Assembly: GCA_964450955.1 (NCBI GenBank)
Contig: CAYVFI010000026.1
Location: forward strand, 42,261 to 106,260
Source: CAYNWT01 sp964450955
GTDB lineage: Bacteria; Planctomycetota; Planctomycetia; Planctomycetales; Planctomycetaceae
Length of the DNA: 64,000 bases
Direction: 5' to 3'
Numbering within the stretch: the stretch's first letter is position 1; each line of letters begins with the position of its first letter. The notes under the pieces were generated by a model. It was not told the origin of the DNA, searched no databases, and saw nothing but the letters and a program-made list of their open reading frames with translations. Positions 25,215-34,636 of the stretch are shown here, in pieces. The translations under genes and the position numbers were made by a program.

Positions 25215-26897
25215 ATGTCCGACTTGAATTGGAACAGCAAACAACTCACCCACGGCTGGCAGCGTGGCATCACGGCGTTCTATTACGCTCTGGGACTGAC
25301 TGAAGCAGATTTCGATCGACCGCAGGTTGGTATCGGAGTCCCACTGCTGGATGGGAACCCGTGCAATGTGCACGCGTACGAACTGGCAAAAGATATCGCG
25401 ACCGGTTGTCAAGATGCAGGTCTGATTGGCTTCCCGTTTGGAGTTCCCGGCGTGAGCGACAACATCACGCAGGGCCACGAAGGCGGCAACGCCAGCCTGC
25501 CATCGCGAAACTTAATTGCGAACAGCGCTGAGTGCGTTGCAACGTCACACTGCTACGACGCCATGATTGGCTTGCACAATTGCGATAAAAACGGGCCCGG
25601 CTTCGCCATGACACTGGCACGAACCAACATGCCTGGCTTCATCGTCAGCGGTGGTAGCATCATGCCCGGCTGCCACAACGGCAAAGACGTGACCATCCTT
25701 GACGTGTACGACTCACAAGCCGCTGCTTCCGTGGGAGCCATGACGCAGGAAGACGCCGACGCGATTTTGAAAACGGCCTGCCCCGGACCCGGCGGTTGTG
25801 GCATCGCCGCCTCCTTTAACACCTGGGGCATCGCGCTTGAAGCCATGGGCCTGATGCTGCCCGGAAGTAGTTCCATCCCGGCCGTCGATGCCGCCAAGAA
25901 AGCCGAATGCCAGGCCGTCGGAGATGCGGTTCGAACACTACTTGAATCCGGCATCCGACCACGCGATGTCATCACTAAAGTTTCCATCACAAACGCCGCG
26001 ACAACCATCGCAGCCATCGGCGGTTCGACCAACGGCGTGCTGCACATCCTGGCCGTCGCGCGAGAAGCTGGTGTGGACTTCACATTAAAAGACCTGCAGG
26101 CGATCCTGCGAAAGACACCCGTGCTGTGCAGTTTCGCTCCACGCGGAACGCAAACCATGGTCGATCTCCACCGCATTGGCGGCACGCCCATGTTGCTAAA
26201 ACATCTGCTGGATGGTGGCCTGCTGGACGGTTCTGCGATCACCGTCACCGGTAAAACTCTGGCTGAAAACCTTGTCGATGAAAAACCGGTTCCAACAGAC
26301 CAGGAACTTATCGTCCCTGTTACTGAACCGTTTAAGCCGCACGCCGACATGCAAATCTGCTTCGGAAATCTGGCCCCGGAAGGAATCGTGTTCAAGGTTT
26401 CCAGCATGGACGAATCGTCGTTCGCAGGAAACACCATGTGCTTCGAAGACTCCCGCGCCGTGGCGATTGCAGTCGAAGAAGGCCGCGTGAAACCCGGAAC
26501 AGTCATTGTCCTGCGAGGCCTCGGCCCGGTTGCGTCCGGCATGCCCGAAGTCCTGGTCGCGACCGCCGCGTTGTCAGTTCCTGAACTCGACGGCAAGGTG
26601 GCTCTCGTATCCGACACGCGCGTATCCGGCGTTTCGCATGGAGCCATCGGAGTTCACTGTTCGCCCGAAGCCGTCGTCGGCGGTCCAATTGCCTTCGTCA
26701 AAGACGGCGACGAGATTTCGTTTGACCTTCTGGCTGGCGAGATCACACTCCACGTGGCAGACGACGAACTAGGCCAACGCAAGAACGCCTGGCAGGGAGC
26801 TCCAACACAACACACCCGCGGCTACCTGGCAGACTTCGCCGCAACGGTCACTCAGGCCCACGACGGATGCGTCAGCAAGTGGGTCGTCGAACAGTAG
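25215..26897 (+). CDS. ilvD: dihydroxy-acid dehydratase
   Basis: 560 residues, usual length. An Fe-S enzyme that dehydrates 2,3-dihydroxy acids to 2-keto acids in valine, leucine and isoleucine synthesis. Probable cluster cysteines lie in GNPCNVHAYELAKDI, LHNCDKNGPGF and CPGPGGCGIAASFNTWG. GGSTNGVLH and the SDTRVSGVSHGAIGVH signature near residue 475 are conserved. The ATG at 25215 gives the normal N-terminus. No other ilv gene is adjacent. Confidence 0.96.
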   Translation: MSDLNWNSKQLTHGWQRGITAFYYALGLTEADFDRPQVGIGVPLLDGNPCNVHAYELAKDIATGCQDAGLIGFPFGVPGVSDNITQGHEGGNASLPSRNLIANSAECVATSHCYDAMIGLHNCDKNGPGFAMTLARTNMPGFIVSGGSIMPGCHNGKDVTILDVYDSQAAASVGAMTQEDADAILKTACPGPGGCGIAASFNTWGIALEAMGLMLPGSSSIPAVDAAKKAECQAVGDAVRTLLESGIRPRDVITKVSITNAATTIAAIGGSTNGVLHILAVAREAGVDFTLKDLQAILRKTPVLCSFAPRGTQTMVDLHRIGGTPMLLKHLLDGGLLDGSAITVTGKTLAENLVDEKPVPTDQELIVPVTEPFKPHADMQICFGNLAPEGIVFKVSSMDESSFAGNTMCFEDSRAVAIAVEEGRVKPGTVIVLRGLGPVASGMPEVLVATAALSVPELDGKVALVSDTRVSGVSHGAIGVHCSPEAVVGGPIAFVKDGDEISFDLLAGEITLHVADDELGQRKNAWQGAPTQHTRGYLADFAATVTQAHDGCVSKWVVEQ

Positions 26898-26937
26898 CCG
26901 GGCCATTCAGCCGGGCATCAGAGATGTGATTGGCCGA

Positions 26938-27753
26938 TTACAGTCGCGGTCGCAATTTGATTAGCCGTTCATCCGCGCTGACGTCAAGTTTTTCGTCGAA
27001 CGGAATTTTCATTGTCCACAATACGCCCTGCACTGCCAATCGCCGGTAAGTCTCGTTGCGCCAGCGGTCGTGGTAGTGCCCGCCACTAAAACCAAACGAT
27101 CGCCCCCCGTTGGTGCGTTCCCACGCCCAACCGACGGCGTGCGTTTCTCCGTCCTGTTTGATTGTCAGCAGTGGAGTGATTCGGTTGGGGTTCTTGCCGA
27201 ACTTCAGTGCGTAATAAAACTCCTCTTTAATGCGAAATGGCTTAACGCCCTGGAGAACCGGATGCTGCGGAGTCGCCACGCTGACATCCACTTCCATCAC
27301 GCGATGTTTACGATCCGGCCCGCCATGCGAACCACCAAACAGATTCACAAACGCTTCAATCGGCGGCGCTTTCGTGGTTCCCATACCCCAGTGCCAGCAC
27401 GACAAACCACCGCCTCGTTTTGCGAGTCTTTGGAACGCGGCCAGGCGTCTTTTGTCGTCACCAATCCACCTTGCGCCTTCGCTGGCAAACAGAAACGCTG
27501 CGTCGGCTGAATCCAGCAGGTCAGGGCCGCCTTCCCAGTTGCCGTCCGCTTTGACAACCACCGGTTGAACTCCGTCAACGCGCGACAGCAGCGTGTACAT
27601 CAGCGCGACGGCGGGCATGTATTCGTGAGTGGTCGGCTTGTGCGAATCGGGGCTCTGACCGATCAACAGCACTCGCCTGGTCGGCCGGTCTGCAAACGCA
27701 CTGAACGCACACAACAGGACAAGCAGAAGAGCATGGTTCATGAATCGCATCAC
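26938..27753 (-). CDS. ThuA-like secreted protein
   Basis: 271 residues with signal peptide (MNHALLLVLLCAFSAFADRP, from the third Met; ATGs at 27753, 27750 and 27741 are alternatives). The body follows the ThuA/class I glutamine amidotransferase-like fold: VLLIGQSPDSHKPTTHEYMP, LFASEGARWI, GGGLSCWHWGMG and AWERTNGGRSFGFSGGHYHD. ThuA-like proteins are often in sugar catabolism in planctomycetes, but the reaction is not settled. It is convergent with ilvD. Confidence 0.88.
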   Translation of the reverse strand: MMRFMNHALLLVLLCAFSAFADRPTRRVLLIGQSPDSHKPTTHEYMPAVALMYTLLSRVDGVQPVVVKADGNWEGGPDLLDSADAAFLFASEGARWIGDDKRRLAAFQRLAKRGGGLSCWHWGMGTTKAPPIEAFVNLFGGSHGGPDRKHRVMEVDVSVATPQHPVLQGVKPFRIKEEFYYALKFGKNPNRITPLLTIKQDGETHAVGWAWERTNGGRSFGFSGGHYHDRWRNETYRRLAVQGVLWTMKIPFDEKLDVSADERLIKLRPRL

Positions 27754-27780
27754 TGACTCAGTCTGTGGTTTGAGGATTTG

Positions 27781-27825
27781 CAGAAAAATGACGCCCGTCG
27801 TACAGAAACAATGACGCCCGTCGTT
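27781..27825. repeat. two tandem 22/23-bp repeats
   Basis: CAGAAAAATGACGCCCGTCG at 27781 onward and CAGAAACAATGACGCCCGTC at 27803 onward; ATGACGCCCGTCGT is identical in both. It lies in the gap between divergent genes. Confidence 0.7.
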
Positions 27826-27997
27826 AAGCGGAGACCCAACAGCAAACTACTTTTCCCGGATTCTGACAGCCGATTCGAGACATTCTTAGAAACGTCGCAG
27901 AAATTTGTACGGATTGTGTCTCGCAGCGCCACTATTAGCTATGGAGCCGCCTTTTTGCGGTTCGCCATGGGCCGAACAACAGATTTGAGGCTGCGAA

Positions 27998-30442
27998 ATG
28001 CGATTGACTCTCAGAACTTTGCTGGCTTACCTGGATGACATTCTGGAACCGAGTCAGACTCGCGAGATCGGCAAGAAAATCGAAGACGCGCCGATGGCTC
28101 AGGAACTGGTCACTCGCATTCGAGACGTCGTTCGCCGGCGCCGGTTAATCGCGCCGACTTTGGACGGACCAGAATCCGGCGTCGACCCAAATGTCGTTGC
28201 CGAATATCTGGACAACCAACTCACACCAGCTCAGGTCGCGCAAACAGAACGCATCCTGCTGAACTCAGAAATGCACCTGGCCGAAGTTGCATCGGCTCAT
28301 CAAATTCTGACACTGATTCTCGGCGAACCCGTTGAAGTTCTCCCCGAATCGCGCAAACGCATGTACGCGCTGGGTCCGGTTAGTGACCAGGATAAACTCG
28401 CCGTCGCATCGGCTCCCGTCATGGCGCCGACTATTGAACCGAATGACCGCCTGGCAGTCACCATGTCAGACGATTCGGCGGAAGCAGGGTCAACAGATAC
28501 CGGCGTTTCGCTGGCAGATTACGTACGGGAACGAACCGGCAAACGCAAATGGTGGCCACTAATAGGCGTCGGTCTGCTGGGCTGCCTGTTTGTCGCGCTC
28601 CAGCTGACTGACCCCGGCAAAAATCCGGCCAGCAATCAAAACACCACGTCGGCAACGGCCAACACCGGCCCGGCGACAGACGACAGCATACTGCCGGGCG
28701 CAAACGATGAAGTGGAGCTCATTGATCCGCCGGAAGAACCCGACCCTGGCCAGTCAAACGTTGCAGCAGCAACGCCAGAGCTAACAGAAATGAACCCGGC
28801 CGAACCGGCCATCGCGGCCGCGACGCCGCCAGCAAATGCAGGAAACGGCATCGACGAACTGCCGCCGCTGGACGAACCACCGTTGATCGATCTCGCTCCG
28901 CCAGGCGACGCGCCACCATCACCACCTGCGGGTGACCCAACTGAGGTTCCCGTCGAACCGGCGATGGCCGCGACCGAACAATCGACCGTCGACTCTGCGA
29001 CCGCACAACCCGCCGACACGGCCGCCGTTTCAACAGGCCTCGAACCAGACAGCGCTCCGGACGTCACCTTCGTCGCCCCACCGGGCGGCGCGGATCTCGG
29101 AACCGAAGAAATGCCGGGGCCACCATCAACCCCAAACGTCATCACGATTCCTGACAAAGCGTCTAAGCCAGCACCGACAGGCGTCATTGGGCGGCTCACG
29201 AATATGTCTCCAACTGGCATCCTGCTGCGACAAATGCCCGACGATTCATGGAAAGTGGCTGAGCAACCGGCCACGATTTCTGATGGCGAAGCGGTGGCGT
29301 CGCCAAAACCATACGTCACAATGTTCGCCGTCAAGGACATGCCGTTCTATTTACACCTTGGCGCCGGCAGTCGCATTCGAACCTACTCCGCAGCAAACGC
29401 CGCGATGGGTATTCAAATCGAACGCGGGCAAGTGGTGCTGTCCAGGCTGACAAACAAACCAACACCAACCGCCGGCGCTACCACTAACACTGACGCTGAC
29501 GCCGCAGCAAAACCGAAACTAAAAGCCGCTCAGGAAACAACCGCTCCTGCAGCAAACAGCGACCAACCAGTTATCCTGGAACTGAAAGTTGCTGACCAAA
29601 CGTGGCTGGTCACGCTTCCGGCGGCAGATTGTGAGGTTGCTTTTGACGCGACGCCAGTGCCGCCGATTCGATTGGACACAACCATTGAAGGGTTCCCATA
29701 CAAGGTCTGGGCTGTTGGTAGCGTAGGCGCGGTGACGGTAAAACCAACCGATGCCGAGCCCAAAACAATCGGTTCAGAAGATCGTATCGCGTTGGCCGGA
29801 CCCAGCCCGGGTACGGTTCTTGTCGAACCGGGTGCCGCGGTTAACTGGCTGGTCAGCAAAGACCCTGTCGCAAAATGGGTCACAGGCCCAACCGCGCCGA
29901 CTGAAAAACGCGATGCGATCAGGTTCCAACGAGAATTCGACCCGGTCGATTCGATTAGCGACACCATGCCATCGCTGGTCAAACACGAACGATCATGGAT
30001 GGCTCGTCGAGCCATCCAGTGTCTATCACTCACCAACGACTACCGCGCGTTGGTTCGATCGCTTTCCATTGCCGAACACGACGAAGCCACCGCCGAAGCC
30101 ATTCACGGCCTGCGCGAATGGTTGCCGTCGAAGCCAGAGAACGGCGAAATGCTGAAGGCCGCGTTGGAACAGGAATTCACAGACGAAGACAGCCTGGCGA
30201 TTTATCAATTACTTTGGGGCTACGACGAAGCCCACGCTCGCGATCCGAAAACGTCGCGACAACTTGTGCGGTGGCTGGCGGCAGATCGGCCTGCGATTCC
30301 GCGACTGGCGTATTTTCACATTCTTAGACTGACCGGCAGTCAGGACGACTACAAATCCAACCTCTCCAAGGATCGACTGACGTCATTCCGCAAACGCTGG
30401 GAACGCCAAATCGACAAGCACGGCACTTTACTAAACGACTAA
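27998..30442 (+). CDS. planctomycete-conserved membrane protein with anti-sigma-like N-terminus
   Basis: 814 residues. The N-terminal 130 residues (MRLTLRTLLAYLDDILEP, then VAEYLDNQLTPAQV and HLAEVASAHQILTLILGEP) form two helical YLD-type modules reminiscent of anti-sigma/zinc-finger helices but without Cys ligands. I know this N-terminus as widespread in planctomycetes, without assigned function. A single membrane segment (WWPLIGVGLLGCLFVALQL, about 188-206) is followed by a long Pro/Ala/Thr-rich linker and a beta-rich C-terminal part that would lie outside the cytoplasm. A hairpin (27944-27963) sits in the leader. Confidence 0.8.
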   Translation: MRLTLRTLLAYLDDILEPSQTREIGKKIEDAPMAQELVTRIRDVVRRRRLIAPTLDGPESGVDPNVVAEYLDNQLTPAQVAQTERILLNSEMHLAEVASAHQILTLILGEPVEVLPESRKRMYALGPVSDQDKLAVASAPVMAPTIEPNDRLAVTMSDDSAEAGSTDTGVSLADYVRERTGKRKWWPLIGVGLLGCLFVALQLTDPGKNPASNQNTTSATANTGPATDDSILPGANDEVELIDPPEEPDPGQSNVAAATPELTEMNPAEPAIAAATPPANAGNGIDELPPLDEPPLIDLAPPGDAPPSPPAGDPTEVPVEPAMAATEQSTVDSATAQPADTAAVSTGLEPDSAPDVTFVAPPGGADLGTEEMPGPPSTPNVITIPDKASKPAPTGVIGRLTNMSPTGILLRQMPDDSWKVAEQPATISDGEAVASPKPYVTMFAVKDMPFYLHLGAGSRIRTYSAANAAMGIQIERGQVVLSRLTNKPTPTAGATTNTDADAAAKPKLKAAQETTAPAANSDQPVILELKVADQTWLVTLPAADCEVAFDATPVPPIRLDTTIEGFPYKVWAVGSVGAVTVKPTDAEPKTIGSEDRIALAGPSPGTVLVEPGAAVNWLVSKDPVAKWVTGPTAPTEKRDAIRFQREFDPVDSISDTMPSLVKHERSWMARRAIQCLSLTNDYRALVRSLSIAEHDEATAEAIHGLREWLPSKPENGEMLKAALEQEFTDEDSLAIYQLLWGYDEAHARDPKTSRQLVRWLAADRPAIPRLAYFHILRLTGSQDDYKSNLSKDRLTSFRKRWERQIDKHGTLLND

Positions 30443-30536
30443 CCAGCGTCCCGCCGCGTCGATATGCGGCAGCCACATTCGGAGGGTGGTGCTTTAAGAA
30501 TCGCCAGCCGCGGGCCGTTGCCGGATCTCGGCTGCG

Positions 30537-30722
30537 TTAGCAGTCTGGCATAGCAGCGTTGGCGTTTCCGTCCGGATCGAATCCGTTTTCGATCATCACC
30601 AGTCGTTCGCGATGGCGAACAATCGTTTTCGTGACGGAAATCACGCAGCCGGAAATAATTGCAACAATCGGAATCAGAAAAATCAGGATCGCCGGATCAA
30701 GAATGCGATCCAGTAAGGTCAT
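30537..30722 (-). CDS. small membrane protein, PspC/PspB-like tail
   Basis: 61 residues from ATG 30722 (MTLLDRILDPAILIFLIPIV...). The frame is open further upstream to 30884, but that part is basic and unlike a membrane N-terminus. One membrane helix (ILIFLIPIVAIISGCVISV) is followed by a cytoplasmic RHRERLVMIENGFDPDG. The R-x-E-R-x-x-M-I-x-x-G-x-x-P pattern recurs in many small bacterial membrane proteins of unknown role. It is convergent with the 27998 gene; a hairpin with GCCGC/GCGGC arms lies between. Confidence 0.55.
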   Translation of the reverse strand: MTLLDRILDPAILIFLIPIVAIISGCVISVTKTIVRHRERLVMIENGFDPDGNANAAMPDC

Positions 30723-30969
30723 GTGACTGGTCTGTGCGAAAAACATTAGGTGCATTCGGGTGCCTGTCATTATTGAGCGCGCGGGAGGCCTGTTTGTTCG
30801 CTTGATGGCGGCCAATATTGGCGCATTTCCGCGGATTCCAAAATTTGTAGCCCCATTTCGAACCGGCGCGGCGTGGTTCGGCATTCTGACTTCGGCCCCG
30901 GAACACTCGTGTTTGGCTGACGACGCGTTAAACTGCCGTGTTCTTCACTTCACCGACGACGGCTGATTC

Positions 30970-32088
30970 ATGCGATTCTGGCCCATTCTTTGTCTGTTGA
31001 TCCTCCTGGCCGTCGGCTTTTCCAGCGGCAACCGGGTCATCGCTGCGCCACCCGGGCCCGCTACGACGCTGGCTCCGGTTCAGGACGATGGCCATGATCA
31101 CGAACACGGCGCAGCGGACAATTCGTCGGCCGCAATGTGGGTTCTGGCCGGCTATTCGCTGCTGATCATTTTCGCGTCAATGCTGGGCGGCTGGTTGCCA
31201 ACACTCATCCGCCTCACGCACACGCGCATGCAGATGTTAATGAGCGTTGTTGGTGGGCTGATGCTGGGTATCGGGCTGTTCCATTTACTGCCACACGGTC
31301 TGATGGAACTGCAGGAAGCCGAACGAGCCGGAGCCGTCAAAGGCGCGATTGATTATGGAATCTGGTGGATGGTCGTCGGCGTGGTGACCATGTTTTTGCT
31401 GATCCGTATGTTCCACTTTCATTCGCATGATGTTCCTGATCCTGAACACGACCACGACTGTGATAAGGTGCATGGTCACGATCACGATCACGACGGTGCA
31501 CATAGCCACGGACACCATCATCACGGCAGCGGTTCTCACGAACTCAGTTGGATGGGCGTCTTCCTTGGCCTGTCGCTGCACACGATGATCGATGGGCTCG
31601 CACTGGGTGCCAGCATTCAGGCAGACGCGGCCCACGGCGGCGGTTGGGGACTGTTTGGACTGGGAACCTTCGTCGCGATCGCTTTACATAAACCGCTGGA
31701 TGCCGTTTCCATTACAACGCTCATGAAATCCGGCGGCTGGTCGACAGCAGCAATGAATCTGGTCAACGCCGCGTTCGCCATGATGTGCCCGCTGGGAGCA
31801 TTACTGTTTGTGTTTGGACTCTCGCGAATGTCGGGCAACCAGGCACTGCTAATCGGCTGCGCGTTAACATTCTCGGCCGGCGTTTTCCTGTGCATTTCTC
31901 TGGGCGATTTGCTGCCGGAGATGGAATTCCATTCGCATAATCGGCTGAAGCTTACGGGACTCCTGCTGGGTGGATTGGCGCTCGCGTACGGAATCCGATA
32001 CCTCGAACCATCGCACCAACACGGTGGAGCCAGCGTTGAACAATCCGAGCCACACAATCATGATCATGGCCACGATCACGAACACTAA
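30970..32088 (+). CDS. ZIP family divalent metal transporter
   Basis: 372 residues. An inner-membrane importer for Zn2+ or related ions. It has an N-terminal signal-like segment, a first His cluster (DGHDHEHG), and eight predicted membrane helices. A long His/Asp-rich loop (about 150-185) lies before the ZIP core. Core motifs: LHTMIDGLALGASIQ (TM4) and ALHKPLDAVSITTLM (TM5), which contain the metal-binding His and Asp. The C-terminus ends in another HDHGHDHEH cluster. It is 38 bases upstream of the SDR gene. Confidence 0.92.
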   Translation: MRFWPILCLLILLAVGFSSGNRVIAAPPGPATTLAPVQDDGHDHEHGAADNSSAAMWVLAGYSLLIIFASMLGGWLPTLIRLTHTRMQMLMSVVGGLMLGIGLFHLLPHGLMELQEAERAGAVKGAIDYGIWWMVVGVVTMFLLIRMFHFHSHDVPDPEHDHDCDKVHGHDHDHDGAHSHGHHHHGSGSHELSWMGVFLGLSLHTMIDGLALGASIQADAAHGGGWGLFGLGTFVAIALHKPLDAVSITTLMKSGGWSTAAMNLVNAAFAMMCPLGALLFVFGLSRMSGNQALLIGCALTFSAGVFLCISLGDLLPEMEFHSHNRLKLTGLLLGGLALAYGIRYLEPSHQHGGASVEQSEPHNHDHGHDHEH

Positions 32089-32126
32089 ACCAGCACGTCT
32101 GCTGAGATTCGACGGGGCCCGGTCGC

Positions 32127-32915
32127 ATGTCTAAGTTCCGCAACAAATGGTGTCTGGTCACCGGCGCGTCGTCAGGCATCGGCGCGGAGTTCGCTCGCCA
32201 ACTGGCAGCGGCCGGCGCACGTCTGGTTCTTGTCGCTCGGCGCGAAGAACGTTTGAACGTGCTGGCCGACGAATTACAAACAGCGCACGACACCGAATCA
32301 CGCGTGATTGCTATGGATCTGCTGGAACCTAACGCCACGGCGAGTCTGCGATCACAAACCGATGATTTGGAAATCGACATCCTGATCAATAACGCCGGCT
32401 TCGGTCACTACGGCCAGTTCGCCGAAATGGACATCGATCGCGCGACCAACATGCTGCAGTTAAACATTCAACGGGTCGTTGAACTCACGCATGCGTACCT
32501 GCCTGACATGCTACAGCGTAAGCGGGGCGGTATCATTAACGTCGCGTCAACGTCCGCGTTCCAGGCGGTTCCGTTCATGTCTTTGTATTCGTCAACAAAG
32601 GCATTTGTGCTGCACTTTTCTGAAGGCCTGTGGGCAGAGACGCGCAAGAAAGGCGTCACCGTGTACGCGTTGTGTCCGGGCTTCACCAGGACAGAATTTT
32701 TTGACGCAGCCCACTTGCCGACTTCGGTCGCGTTCGGAACCAAAAGCCTGCAATATGTTGTCGCCAATGCGTTAAAGTCGCTAACCAAACGCCGACTGTA
32801 TTCGATTCCGGGTTGGGTCAATTACTTTGTCGCCATGAGCAACCGGCTTGTCAGCCGCCGACAAGGCGCGCTGCTGGGTAGTAAATTGTTCCACCCAAAA
32901 AGACACGGTCAGTAA
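32127..32915 (+). CDS. short-chain dehydrogenase/reductase
   Basis: 262 residues, classical SDR. The NAD(P)-binding TGASSGIG is at about residue 13, followed by NNAGFGHYG. The active site has Ser in NVASTSAF and Y-SST-K in SLYSSTKAF. ARR after the first beta-strand pair (VLVARREERL) favours NADP(H). The substrate is unknown. It is followed after two bases by the FAD oxidoreductase, suggesting one transcript and perhaps one pathway. Confidence 0.92.
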   Translation: MSKFRNKWCLVTGASSGIGAEFARQLAAAGARLVLVARREERLNVLADELQTAHDTESRVIAMDLLEPNATASLRSQTDDLEIDILINNAGFGHYGQFAEMDIDRATNMLQLNIQRVVELTHAYLPDMLQRKRGGIINVASTSAFQAVPFMSLYSSTKAFVLHFSEGLWAETRKKGVTVYALCPGFTRTEFFDAAHLPTSVAFGTKSLQYVVANALKSLTKRRLYSIPGWVNYFVAMSNRLVSRRQGALLGSKLFHPKRHGQ

Positions 32916-32917
32916 CT

Positions 32918-34552
32918 ATGCCGTCCGGATTGACTCGCCGCGAACTTCTCACCGCAATGCTGGGCGCGCCGGTCGTTGCCGCTCTGGGATGTCAAACGCG
33001 GTCGATTCCATCCAAGGGGGAATTGCTCTCGCCGGACTACAGTCTTGGTCACCGGCTACGAGACGGAATCAATCTTTCAAACGTCGCGGCCACGCACAAG
33101 CACAAAGCCGTCGTCGTTGGTGGAGGCATGGCCGGACTGGCCGCCGCCTGGCGACTACAGCGCGCAGGAGTTACCGATTTTGTTGTCCTGGAACTGGAAC
33201 AGCATCCGGGCGGAACCGCACACAGCGGAGCTTCCGACCTGATCGCCTATCCCTGGGGCGCACACTACGTGCCGGTTCCGACAAAGGACAATCCGGGACT
33301 CATCACGCTGTTCGACGAGATGGGACTGGTGGACGGTACCGACAAATTCGGTAACCCCACGATTGCCGAACAGTTTCTGTGTCGAGACCCGCAGGAACGC
33401 GTCTTCCATAATGGCCAGTGGTTTGAAGGCCTGTACCCGCACGATGGAGCCACTGCGACCGACCTAAGACACCTTACGGAGTTCCGCGCGGAGATGAATC
33501 GGCTTGCGGGCGAACGTGACGACAAGGGACGGCGATACTTCACAATCCCATCTGCCAACTGCGCCGACACTCCCGAACTGCGAAAACTGGATTCCACGTC
33601 GTTCGCCGACTGGGTGCGTCGCCAGGGCTGGGACTCCGAACGCCTGAAGTGGTACATCGACTACGCCTGCCGAGACGACTACGGCATGACGGCCGACCAA
33701 ACCAGTGCGTGGGCCGGCTTGTTTTATTTCGTCTCCCGCATCCCCGCACCCGACCAGCCAGCTCAACCGTTTATCACGTGGCCCGAAGGCAACGGAGCCG
33801 TTGTGAAACATCTGTCAGACCAGTTGCAACAGCGCATGCGTCTGGGCCGTATGGCCTGTCGCATAGAAGATTCGGCCAACGGAAACATTCGCGTCACCGC
33901 TCTTAACGCAGCTAACGAAACAATTGAAGCGTACGAGGCCGACCGAGTCGTCTTCGCCGCGCCACAATTTGTGGCTCCATACCTCATCGACGAGCTTCGC
34001 GAACAGCAACCATGGCGAGGCAAAGGGTTTCAGTACGGATCGTGGATGGTTGCCAATATTCACCTCTCAGGGCGCCCCAAAGAAAACGAGTTCCCGCTGG
34101 CGTGGGACAACGTGGCGTACGGCAGTCGTTCGCTGGGCTACGTCGTGGCAACCCACCAGCGTGGCCTCGACTACGGACCAACAGTGCTTACGTACTACTA
34201 CCCCTTTTGCGACGAGAACGTCTCAGAACGCCGCGAACTGCTACTAAGCATGGATTGGGCCGAATGGGCCGATGTCATCCTTACCGACCTGCATCAGCAA
34301 CACACCGACATTCGCCCATTGGTCGAACGCATCGACATCATGCGCTGGGGCCACGCCATGGTCCGCCCGCGTCCCGGGTTTGTATTCAACCCATCACGCG
34401 TGCAGGCGTCGCAACCCGCCGGACGAATCCACTTCGCCAACACCGACCTCAGCGCAGTCGCGTTGATGGAAGAAGCATGGTTCCACGGCCTCCGCGCGGG
34501 CGAGGAAGTACTGACCGGTTTGGGAACCAGGTTCGAGTCGCTATTGAATTAG
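32918..34552 (+). CDS. FAD-dependent oxidoreductase with Tat/lipoprotein signal
   Basis: 544 residues. The N-terminus has twin Arg (LTRRELLTAMLG) and ends the hydrophobic stretch at VVAALGC, a possible lipobox. The Rossmann motif VVVGGGMAGLAAAWRL followed by ELEQHPGGTAHSG indicates FAD binding as in flavin amine oxidases and phytoene desaturase-like enzymes. Near the C-terminus, GRIHFANTDLSAVALMEEA closes the FAD domain. Substrate unknown. It is placed two bases after the SDR stop. Confidence 0.88.
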   Translation: MPSGLTRRELLTAMLGAPVVAALGCQTRSIPSKGELLSPDYSLGHRLRDGINLSNVAATHKHKAVVVGGGMAGLAAAWRLQRAGVTDFVVLELEQHPGGTAHSGASDLIAYPWGAHYVPVPTKDNPGLITLFDEMGLVDGTDKFGNPTIAEQFLCRDPQERVFHNGQWFEGLYPHDGATATDLRHLTEFRAEMNRLAGERDDKGRRYFTIPSANCADTPELRKLDSTSFADWVRRQGWDSERLKWYIDYACRDDYGMTADQTSAWAGLFYFVSRIPAPDQPAQPFITWPEGNGAVVKHLSDQLQQRMRLGRMACRIEDSANGNIRVTALNAANETIEAYEADRVVFAAPQFVAPYLIDELREQQPWRGKGFQYGSWMVANIHLSGRPKENEFPLAWDNVAYGSRSLGYVVATHQRGLDYGPTVLTYYYPFCDENVSERRELLLSMDWAEWADVILTDLHQQHTDIRPLVERIDIMRWGHAMVRPRPGFVFNPSRVQASQPAGRIHFANTDLSAVALMEEAWFHGLRAGEEVLTGLGTRFESLLN

Positions 34553-34636
34553 CCGTCGCGAGATTTTCCAGTGCAGTGACAATTACGATCTCGACCATCC
34601 CGCAGTCGCATTTTGGCGGACTTCCAGCGCACGCTT

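Noticed and set aside
28636..29340. 234-codon minus-strand frame rich in Gly and Ser
   Set aside because: Antisense of the Pro/Ala-rich linker of the 27998 gene; composition is a by-product of that linker.
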